Below, in pieces: positions 1-5,482 of a DNA stretch of 8,936 nt. A program made the translations under genes and the position numbers. The stretch's first letter is position 1. Each line of letters opens with the position of its first letter. Source of the DNA: Desulfobacterales bacterium (GTDB taxonomy: Bacteria > Desulfobacterota > Desulfobacteria > Desulfobacterales > UBA11574); the NCBI GenBank assembly GCA_030601485.1, contig JAUVTO010000068.1, forward strand, positions 1 to 8,936, given 5' to 3'. The notes under the pieces were generated by a model, which had not been told where the DNA came from, ran no database searches, and was given only the letters and a program-made list of their open reading frames with translations.

Positions 1-296
1 CCCTCGCTAATCGCTTTTTTCAGTTCTCTTATCTCCTTTTTCAATCCCTTCAATTCGTCTCCGGTTACAACATCCGCCTTTTTCATAAAATCTTTAACGG
101 TCTGCTGTACCCTGTCTTCAAGTTTCTTTTGAGTTTCTTCATACTTTTTTTGAAGATCTTCTAAAAACTTCGTTCCTTCATTCTCAGACATTTTGCCTTT
201 ATTTACAAGCTCTTTGGCCAGATCTTCAACCTCATCCTTTGCGATTAGAGCAAGGCCGATACCCGTTAACATGGATTTTTTTATGATATTAAGCAT
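1..296 (-). CDS. Phasin-like coiled-coil protein, N-terminal part (runs off the window edge)
   Basis: Reading the minus strand from the ATG at 294-296 gives an open frame of 98 codons with no stop before the window edge, so the C-terminus is missing. The start is backed by a strong ribosome binding site, GGAGGGA at 301-307, seven bases upstream. The protein begins MLNIIKKSML, then a short apolar stretch (residues 9-18), then a highly charged, Lys/Glu-rich helix with heptad character (about residues 21-98). This size and pattern fit the phasin / polyhydroxyalkanoate-synthesis-regulator family (PhaF/PhaI-like), whose members coat storage granules, but low-complexity coiled coils give only weak family evidence. 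It lies in the same direction as and downstream of the acyl-CoA dehydrogenase, with a repeat-rich gap of about 230 bp, so it probably has its own promoter. A generic coiled-coil protein is the main alternative. Confidence 0.7.
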   Translation of the reverse strand, partial: MLNIIKKSMLTGIGLALIAKDEVEDLAKELVNKGKMSENEGTKFLEDLQKKYEETQKKLEDRVQQTVKDFMKKADVVTGDELKGLKKEIRELKKAISE

Positions 297-314
297 CAAA
301 TCCCTCCTTTTGTT

Positions 315-513
315 GTGACCGTTCATGGTTCAGAGGTTTAGGGTTAATAGCTTTAGAATTCCTTCATGTTTTTGCTTTTAACTGCATTAACAGTTGAACC
401 TTTGAACCCTGATCTAATAATCAATTGTTAATTATTAACCGTTGTTTATTAACTATTATTTCCTGAACCTTTGAACCCTGAACCTTTGAACCTTTGAACC
501 TCTGAACGGTCAC
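315..513. repeat. Repeat-rich spacer with inverted ends (GAACC/GGTTC family)
   Basis: This 199-bp stretch between two minus-strand genes holds no gene. Its ends are inverted copies: GTGACCGTTC at 315-324 is the exact reverse complement of 504-513, and GTTCAGAGGTT at 328-338 is the reverse complement of 497-507. Next to the right end lie tandem units of TTTGAACC and CCTGAACC (465-500), and a 17-base copy of the same units occurs at 396-412. The middle (413-460) is AT-rich with TTAATTATTAA-like runs. A related left end appears at 8899-8936. It may be a small non-autonomous element or a palindromic intergenic repeat. No target-site duplication was identified and no coding capacity is seen. Confidence 0.6.
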
Positions 514-528
514 GCTTTTTTAAATTTT

Positions 529-1683
529 CTACTTCAACTTACCGATAACAGCACTTGCAATGGTGTTTTTCTGAATCTCCTTTGTACCCTCATAAATCTC
601 GGTAATCTTGGCATCACGGTAAAAGCGCTCCACTTCATACTCCGCCATGTATCCATACCCTCCCAGAAGCTGGATGGCTTCGTCCGCAATTTCCACGGCA
701 GACCGAGCCGCATACATCTTGGCCATGGACGTGAGCTTGGAATCGATGCGGCCCTGGTCAAAGTTCCAGGCAGCTTTGTAAGTGATAAGTCTTGCAAGCT
801 CAATTTTTGTGGCCATGTCCGCCAGTTTATGCTGTGTCACCTGGAATTGAGCAATTTTTCTGCCGAACTGTTCTCTTTGTTTTACATATGCCAATGCGCG
901 ATCAAAAGCCCCTTGAGCTATTCCCAGTGCCTGAGCCGCAATTAATATCCTGCTTTCATCAAAAAATTCCAGGACATGATAAAATCCTTTTCCTTGTTTC
1001 CCGATAAGATTTGAAGCCGGAATGCGGACATCCTTAAAGGTTATCTCAGCCGTGGATATCATATGAATACCCATCTTATCCCCAACATCTGTAGCAGATA
1101 CTCTTTTTCGATCCGCCTCCACAAGAAAAAGGCTCATGCCGCGGTAAGTCGGTTTGCACTCAGGATCGGTCTGGCAGAGAACACAGAAAAAGGAGGCGAG
1201 TTCGCCGTTGGTGATGAATATTTTTGAGCCGTTTATAACCCACTCATCCCCATCCTGTTCCGCTGATGTATTCATGAAGGTAATATCAGAGCCGTGATCA
1301 GCTTCTGTGAAAGCACCTGCGGAAAGCATTTCACCCTCTGCCACCGGCGGCAGAAATTTTTCTTTAAGTTCATCGCTCCCAAAACGTAAAATGCATTCGG
1401 ACCCGAAACCGGCAAGGATCAACGCACTGCCAATGGTGGAATCCCGGCTGCAAAACTCCTCGGCAACCAGGATGTTCTCCAGAACGCCAAGACCCTGACC
1501 GGAATATTTTTCCGGAAAGTGAATGCCGATGAACCCAAGCTCAGCGGCTTTTTTCCATATTTTTTCCGGAAATTCGTGTTTTCTGTCCAGCTCAAGTGCG
1601 AGTTCCTTGGCAAACTCACCCTTGGCAAAGTCTCTTGCCGCTTTTTGAATCTCTTTTTGTGATTTGGTCAGCTCAAAATCCAT
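529..1683 (-). CDS. Acyl-CoA dehydrogenase
   Basis: This is a full-length (384 aa) FAD-dependent acyl-CoA dehydrogenase. Such enzymes introduce an alpha,beta double bond into an acyl-CoA in the cytoplasm and pass the electrons to electron-transfer flavoprotein. The N-terminal helical domain covers about 1-115. The first family signature sits in the beta domain (AFTEADHGSD, residues 124-133). The C-terminal helical domain carries REQFGRKIAQFQ (270-281) and the second signature QLLGGYGYMAEYEVERFYRD (338-357). The catalytic base is probably Glu365 in IYEGTKEIQ, the position used by short- and medium-chain enzymes. The start ATG at 1681-1683 has GGAG at 1691-1694 with seven bases between, and a second GAGGAG just upstream. 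Exact substrate cannot be read; butyryl-CoA-like and cyclic carboxyl-CoA substrates are both possible. The gene is divergent from the CooC-like gene across a 419-bp gap, where a TTGACA (minus strand, 1782-1787) occurs without a clear -10 box. Confidence 0.95.
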   Translation of the reverse strand: MDFELTKSQKEIQKAARDFAKGEFAKELALELDRKHEFPEKIWKKAAELGFIGIHFPEKYSGQGLGVLENILVAEEFCSRDSTIGSALILAGFGSECILRFGSDELKEKFLPPVAEGEMLSAGAFTEADHGSDITFMNTSAEQDGDEWVINGSKIFITNGELASFFCVLCQTDPECKPTYRGMSLFLVEADRKRVSATDVGDKMGIHMISTAEITFKDVRIPASNLIGKQGKGFYHVLEFFDESRILIAAQALGIAQGAFDRALAYVKQREQFGRKIAQFQVTQHKLADMATKIELARLITYKAAWNFDQGRIDSKLTSMAKMYAARSAVEIADEAIQLLGGYGYMAEYEVERFYRDAKITEIYEGTKEIQKNTIASAVIGKLK

Positions 1684-1828
1684 CCGGATACTCCATAGCT
1701 CCTCAATTGTAAATTTTGTGCTTTTTATGGCAAAAAATATCTAAATTTATTGAGTGTAAAGTGCCTAAAGTTAAGGTATTCTGTCAATTTTATCTAAAAT
1801 AAATAGCCGGAGCGTAGCGACTCCTTCA

Positions 1829-1854
1829 CGCGGCGCAAGCGCCTGCGCTGCGCG
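1829..1854. repeat. GC-rich hairpin in the divergent intergenic region
   Basis: In an otherwise AT-rich region, CGCG (1829-1832) pairs with 1851-1854 and GCGCA (1833-1837) with TGCGC at 1844-1848. This gives a nine-pair GC stem with a two-base bulge (1849-1850) and a six-base loop. Just upstream, GGAG (1809-1812) can pair with CTCC (1821-1824) around CGTAGCGA. The hairpin is not followed by a T-run on the plus strand. It resembles a REP-type structured repeat more than a terminator. The motif GAGCGNAGCGA inside the small upstream hairpin (1810-1820) recurs at 3956-3966. Confidence 0.55.
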
Positions 1855-1894
1855 AACTTTAGATCACTTCAAACTTTAGATCACTTCAAACTTT
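1855..1894. repeat. 17-bp tandem direct repeat
   Basis: The unit AACTTTAGATCACTTCA occurs at 1855-1871 and again, identical, at 1872-1888, followed by the first six bases of a third copy (1889-1894). It directly abuts the GC-rich hairpin. Each unit junction creates the heptamer TTCAAAC, which recurs closer to the CooC-like gene. Exact tandem copies suggest recent duplication by slippage; a protein-binding role is possible but unproven. Confidence 0.75.
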
Positions 1895-1958
1895 TCTGGC
1901 TTGTCCGGGTTAGGGGTTAGGGTATAAGATTTAGCATACACCCCGATCTATTGCAAGG

Positions 1959-1978
1959 AGTTTGAATCTTTTCAAACT
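1959..1978. promoter_or_regulatory. Perfect 8-bp palindrome with 4-base loop, possible operator
   Basis: AGTTTGAA (1959-1966) and TTCAAACT (1971-1978) are exact reverse complements around TCTT. The palindrome ends 37 bases before the candidate -35 box of the CooC-like gene. A further TTCAAAC lies at 1989-1995 and earlier copies at 1868-1874 and 1885-1891, so the half-site is repeated across the region. It could be an operator or a short stem; no named regulator can be assigned. Confidence 0.4.
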
Positions 1979-2015
1979 GTTCAACGGTTTCAAACGCCAC
2001 AGAAATAAAAGGTGC

Positions 2016-2044
2016 TTGACTGATCCGTCTACCTGACTTAATTT
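2016..2044 (+). promoter_or_regulatory. Candidate sigma70-type promoter for the CooC-like gene
   Basis: TTGACT at 2016-2021 matches five of six bases of the -35 consensus. After a 17-base spacer, TAATTT at 2039-2044 keeps the key first, second and last bases of the -10 box but is a weak match overall. Transcription would begin near 2051, giving a leader of about 50 bases that contains the AAGGAA ribosome binding site (2087-2092) ahead of the ATG at 2103. Found by eye only. Confidence 0.35.
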
Positions 2045-2102
2045 GTCTTCGTAGAGATAGTAACTTTATTAACTTATCATCTTGGAAAGGAAATGAGATA
2101 CC

Positions 2103-2852
2103 ATGCCGTTTTCAATCGCTCTTGCAGGAAAAGGAGGCACCGGGAAAACCACCGTGGCCGGACTGCTCATTAAATATCTGGTAAAGAAGGACAAAACACC
2201 GATCCTTGCAGTGGATGCAGACAGTAACGTAAACTTAAATGAAGTACTCGGCCTTAAAGTGACCGACACCCTGGGAAACGCCCGTGAAGAAATGAAAAAA
2301 GGGATTGTGCCCGGTGGAATGACTAAAGACGTTTTTATTTCAATGAAACTCCAGCAGGCTATTGTGGAGGACGACGGTTTCGACCTTATTGTTATGGGTC
2401 AGCCCGAAGGCCCCGGGTGCTACTGTGCCGCAAACACGCTTTTGATAAATTTTCTGGATAAGCTGATCGGAAATTATCCTTATATTGTCATGGATAACGA
2501 AGCCGGAATGGAACATATCAGCCGGTTAACCACCAACAATGTGGACATTCTTCTGACGATTTCCGATACATCCCGCCGCGGGCTTCAGGCGGCCATGAGG
2601 ATTAATGATCTTGCAAAAGATCTTAACATCGGTGTCGCAAAAAGCTATCTTATTATCAATCAGGCCAAAGAAGCACCGTCCGATACGGTTCTGAACCTCA
2701 TTAAAGATAACGGCATGGAACTTGCCGGAATCATACCTGAAGATAATATGGTATACGAATACGACTTAAACGGACGCCCGACCATTGAGCTGCCTGAGGA
2801 AAATAAATCTGTTAAAGCCGCATTCGAAATATTTGATAAAATCATCAAATAG
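2103..2852 (+). CDS. cooC: CooC/AcsF-type nickel-insertion ATPase (CO dehydrogenase accessory protein)
   Basis: A 249-aa cytoplasmic P-loop ATPase of the MinD/ParA-like group. It has the deviant Walker A motif AGKGGTGKTT (residues 8-17) and VDAD (37-40) in the Walker A-prime region. GPGCYCAANTLL (residues 104-114 and on) holds the CxC pair C106/C108, the nickel/zinc-binding signature of CooC at the dimer interface. DNEAGMEHISRLTT (131-144) is also typical of CooC and AcsF proteins. These proteins use ATP to help load nickel into CO dehydrogenase or acetyl-CoA synthase. Length equals the family norm. No CODH or ACS structural gene is in the window, so whether it serves the CODH C-cluster (CooC) or the ACS A-cluster (AcsF) cannot be decided. 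It starts a plus-strand block, divergent from the acyl-CoA dehydrogenase, and its stop codon abuts the next start. Confidence 0.9.
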   Translation: MPFSIALAGKGGTGKTTVAGLLIKYLVKKDKTPILAVDADSNVNLNEVLGLKVTDTLGNAREEMKKGIVPGGMTKDVFISMKLQQAIVEDDGFDLIVMGQPEGPGCYCAANTLLINFLDKLIGNYPYIVMDNEAGMEHISRLTTNNVDILLTISDTSRRGLQAAMRINDLAKDLNIGVAKSYLIINQAKEAPSDTVLNLIKDNGMELAGIIPEDNMVYEYDLNGRPTIELPEENKSVKAAFEIFDKIIK

Positions 2853-3722
2853 ATGAAAAGCACAGGATACAATATTAAAGATCAGGAAAAATCCAGAGAC
2901 ATCCCGTACAAAGATCTTTATATATACTATCTTCAAGGCCGATTGAAGCCGGACAAAAAAATATTCGGCAACAATTTTATCGGCAACTGGCAAGAAGATG
3001 AGTTCTCTTTTCTTTTCTTCTCCAAACCCTCCCGTGATGAAGTGAAAAAAATGTTAACGTCACACCCGGGTTTAACCCTTCTTGACGAATTTTATATGAC
3101 ATACGATCAATGGCAGGGAGGCAAGATCACTCCTTTTAAGGTCGGTCGGTTCAGCATCGTGCCGTCCTGGCAAAAGCAATGCAAAAAAATGAACTCATGC
3201 CGTAATGAACTGCCCATCATTCTGGATCCAGGGGTTGTATTCGGTACCGGAACCCATACCACAACCCAGGACTGCCTTAAAGCCCTTGAGCTGGTATTCA
3301 GCCGGGAGAAAATTGAGTCGGTTCTCGATCTCGGAACAGGAACCGGACTTCTTGCTCTGGCCGCATCCCGGCTGGGTTGCAAAAATATAATTGCAGTGGA
3401 CTTTAATTTTTTAGCTGCAAGTACGGCATTGAGAAATGTTCGTCTAAACCAGTTGGAAGATCGGATCATAATTGTTCAGGGCCGTGCCGAGGATTTTATT
3501 GACTCACCTTCAGATCTTGTGATAGCAAACATACACTATGATGTTATGAAACGTCTCATAACTTCGCCTGGGTTTTTTAGTAATAAGTGGTTTATACTGT
3601 CCGGTCTGTTGCGCAGTCAGGCAAGGGATTTGCTTTATGAATTATCTCGGAACCGACTCCGAATCGTAAAAAAATGGGAGCGTGACGGCATCTGGCATAC
3701 TTTTTTAGGAAAGACAGGTTGA
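2853..3722 (+). CDS. PrmA-like SAM-dependent methyltransferase
   Basis: A 289-aa class I methyltransferase related to ribosomal protein L11 methyltransferase PrmA. The SAM-binding loop is VLDLGTGTGLLALA (157-170), with acidic D183 at the end of strand 2. The PrmA-specific block DPGVVFGTGTHTTT (125-138) and the NI motif of DLVIANIHYD (221-230) are both present. An IVPSW element precedes them (102-106), and the C-terminus has LSGLLRSQARDLL (249-261). The N-terminal domain (1-95) is divergent from the usual L11-binding domain. No Shine-Dalgarno sequence precedes the ATG, which directly follows the cooC-like stop (TAG then ATG, no bases between), so translation is probably coupled to that gene. 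Known PrmA methylates L11; with this context and the divergent N-terminus another protein substrate is possible. Function as a protein methyltransferase is likely, the target unknown. Confidence 0.85.
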   Translation: MKSTGYNIKDQEKSRDIPYKDLYIYYLQGRLKPDKKIFGNNFIGNWQEDEFSFLFFSKPSRDEVKKMLTSHPGLTLLDEFYMTYDQWQGGKITPFKVGRFSIVPSWQKQCKKMNSCRNELPIILDPGVVFGTGTHTTTQDCLKALELVFSREKIESVLDLGTGTGLLALAASRLGCKNIIAVDFNFLAASTALRNVRLNQLEDRIIIVQGRAEDFIDSPSDLVIANIHYDVMKRLITSPGFFSNKWFILSGLLRSQARDLLYELSRNRLRIVKKWERDGIWHTFLGKTG

Positions 3723-3990
3723 AATTCCCAATTAATTTGACGTCTCGGAAATTCTACAATTTATTGAAAATAAGGGTATTTTTTAGACTTATATTTTTAA
3801 CTCGGACATGGAAAAATGGAATGATGGAATATTGGAATGATGATTTAAGGAAGATGACATTCCTATATTTAATTCCTGTCAAGAGGAATTCTACAATAAC
3901 CCAACTTTCCATTTTCCCAGAATCCAATATTCCAGTGTTCCAATATTCCAATTGTGAGCGAAGCGAACTAATTTTGCTTTAAAGGTTATT
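3723..3990. repeat. Non-coding spacer with degenerate GGAATATT-type repeats
   Basis: This AT-rich gap holds no convincing gene. TGGAATGATGGAATATTGGA (3817-3836) is matched in inverted orientation by 3923-3942 with 17 of 20 positions identical, and further TTCCAATATTCCA units follow to 3950. AATTCTACAAT is directly repeated at 3750-3760 and 3887-3897. The motif GAGCGAAGCGA (3956-3966) resembles 1810-1820. The order of sub-motifs in the right half does not allow one simple hairpin, so it is a repeat cluster rather than a terminator. A weak AAAGG (3981-3985) sits five bases before the next start codon. No clear promoter was recognised, though the spacer's length makes one likely. Confidence 0.6.
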
Positions 3991-4830
3991 ATGTATATCA
4001 AGTGTTGGGGGTCAAGAGGCTCCATTCCTGTTTCAGGGACAGATTATATTAAATATGGGGGGGATACAACCTGCATTGAAATCAGAACCAAAAGCGACGA
4101 TATCATAATCATCGATGCCGGAACCGGGATACGGAGGCTCGGCAACCGGTTAATGAATGAAAAGCGGTATAAGTATAATCTCATCTTTACTCATGCCCAC
4201 TGGGATCATGTAATGGGATTCCCCTTTTTTAAACCGCTTTACAGCGAAAAGGTTAAACTTATGCTGTATAGATGTCCCTTTCACAGCAAATTCGTGGAAA
4301 CCATCCTCTCCATGCTTATGGCCCCGCCGAATTTCCCTGTCAGATATTCCGAGATAAAAGCAAAAATGGAATATCAGGGAGCATTCACTACAGAGTTCAA
4401 AATAGGCTCCGTAACCGTAACACCCATTCAGCTCAATCATCCCGACAACGGCAGCGGATACAAATTTACCGAAGATGATAAATCTTTTGTCTTTCTGACA
4501 GACAATGAACTCGGTTTTGAGCATCCCGGGGGGCTTTCGTATAAAGATTATCTTGATTTTTCCGAAGGCGCCGATCTTCTTATTCATGATGCCGAATACA
4601 CGCCGGAAGAATATGAATCAACAATGAGATGGGGCCACTCGGTATTTACCCACGCCCTTGATCTTGCCCTTGAAGCCGGTGTTGGTCAGTTAGGCTTATT
4701 TCATTCAAACCAGGAACGGACAGACCGGCAGATGGATGAAATTGTCGAGGACTGCCGTCACCGTATCGCTGAAAAAGGGAATGAACTTGAATGTTTCGCC
4801 GTGGGCTGCGATATGACGTTTACTTTATAA
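3991..4830 (+). CDS. Metallo-beta-lactamase-fold hydrolase (RNase Z/TaR3-like)
   Basis: A 279-aa cytoplasmic metal-dependent hydrolase. It opens with CWGSRGSIPVSG (5-16), then YGGDTTCIEI (22-31) and DAGTGIRRLG (42-51), the usual start of the RNase Z-like/TaR3-like MBL subgroup. The metal-binding THAHWDH motif gives H68, H70, D72 and H73. Further likely ligands are H150 in LNHPDN, D171 in FLTDNE and H238 in LFHSNQERTD; IHDAEY (198-203) and RWGHS (213-217) match the late RNase Z-like blocks. No RNase Z exosite arm is apparent, so tRNA processing is not implied; a phosphodiester or cyclic nucleotide substrate is possible by family analogy only. The start has a weak AAAGG five bases upstream. The next gene begins 18 bases after its stop, so the two are probably co-transcribed. 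Confidence 0.88.
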   Translation: MYIKCWGSRGSIPVSGTDYIKYGGDTTCIEIRTKSDDIIIIDAGTGIRRLGNRLMNEKRYKYNLIFTHAHWDHVMGFPFFKPLYSEKVKLMLYRCPFHSKFVETILSMLMAPPNFPVRYSEIKAKMEYQGAFTTEFKIGSVTVTPIQLNHPDNGSGYKFTEDDKSFVFLTDNELGFEHPGGLSYKDYLDFSEGADLLIHDAEYTPEEYESTMRWGHSVFTHALDLALEAGVGQLGLFHSNQERTDRQMDEIVEDCRHRIAEKGNELECFAVGCDMTFTL

Positions 4831-4848
4831 CTTGAATTCTGGAGAACT

Positions 4849-5469
4849 ATGTTACGGGCAGACCTTTACGAAAAAAGCATTCCGATAAACACTTATATTT
4901 CTTCAAGTGACTTCAGGGCCTGCGGGTTTCACACTCGAGAAGAGTTTCTGAACAAACTTCGTTCCGGACAACTCAAACCCTCACATTGCAAGATTGCAAG
5001 AAAGCGTTTCCTTTCCCTGCTCTGGGCGGCAAAGCCGGATGAGATCCTGCCCGAAATAGAGGTATTACAGCTCCCGAATCCCGGACCCACCGGGCTCTTT
5101 CCCATCAACCAGCCGAAAAAGGATTCGCCGATTCTGGTATCGGGCAACTCAAAACTCACCGGTGAGGTTCTCACTGCGATACTTTCCACGACTTTGAGTC
5201 CGTTCTGGTACATGGTTGTAGACACGGATGGTCATACGGTAGACATGGCTATCGTCTATGAAGTTCTCACAGCCGATCGGGTTATGCAGGTACTTGCCAG
5301 AGAGAAAGCGGACCAAATCGCTCCGGAATCAACCCTTTTCCTGCCGGGCTTCGCGGCAATGATCCGTGACAATCTGGCTGAGCAAAGCGGTCGGTCCGTA
5401 AAAGTCGGCCCGGTATGTGCTGCCGAACTTCCTGTTTTCTTTGGAAAAACAGACTGGAAGTTGGCTTAA
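4849..5469 (+). CDS. Reduced corrinoid iron-sulfur protein large-subunit-like protein (AcsC/CdhE C-terminal domain)
   Basis: A 206-aa protein that reads as two domains of the CO dehydrogenase/acetyl-CoA synthase corrinoid protein joined without its TIM barrel. Residues 93-197 follow the AcsC/CdhE C-terminal domain: PILVSGNSKLT (94-104), YMVVDTDGHTVDMA (121-134), LFLPGFAAMIRDNL (163-176) and VKVGPVCAAELPVF (184-197). Residues 20-50 follow the N-terminal four-iron-four-sulfur domain pattern CGFxT, a G-rich helix end, then Cys (C25, G40, C47), but the first and third cluster cysteines are replaced by F22 and R30. No HgcA-type cap motif with its cobalt-ligating Cys is present. GGAGA (4841-4845) lies just before the ATG, 18 bases after the hydrolase stop. 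The corrinoid site may be kept while the cluster is probably lost or altered. The match was made by eye from remembered family patterns. A role in methyl-corrinoid handling is inferred. Confidence 0.6.
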   Translation: MLRADLYEKSIPINTYISSSDFRACGFHTREEFLNKLRSGQLKPSHCKIARKRFLSLLWAAKPDEILPEIEVLQLPNPGPTGLFPINQPKKDSPILVSGNSKLTGEVLTAILSTTLSPFWYMVVDTDGHTVDMAIVYEVLTADRVMQVLAREKADQIAPESTLFLPGFAAMIRDNLAEQSGRSVKVGPVCAAELPVFFGKTDWKLA

Positions 5470-5482
5470 CCCTAACCTATGA

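Noticed and set aside
1829..1854. The GC-rich hairpin as a transcription terminator
   Set aside because: No T-run follows on the plus strand, and on the minus strand it lies upstream of the acyl-CoA dehydrogenase start, not after a gene end.
1907..1923. Telomere-like GGGTTAGGGGTTAGGGT, with a similar TTAACCCTAACC at 5466-5477
   Set aside because: Only two units in each place and within a chromosome-like context; more simply related to the GGTTC/GGGTT intergenic repeats than to a replicon end.
3754..3951. A 65-codon minus-strand open frame over the same repeats
   Set aside because: It translates the opposite strand of the same repeats, with no ribosome binding site and no recognisable protein pattern.
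3719..3982. An 87-codon plus-strand open frame between the methyltransferase and hydrolase genes
   Set aside because: It uses TTG as start, overlaps the previous stop and translates the GGAATATT and GAGCGAAGCGA repeats (for example the CERSEL-type end), so it is most likely a by-product of repeats, not a gene.
4150..4587. A 145-codon minus-strand open frame within the hydrolase gene
   Set aside because: It is antisense to the metal-binding core of the MBL hydrolase, which has full family motifs; the frame is a shadow.
4849..5469. Identification as the mercury-methylation protein HgcA
   Set aside because: HgcA needs a Cys-bearing cap motif of the NVWCAAGK type and several C-terminal membrane helices; neither is present here.
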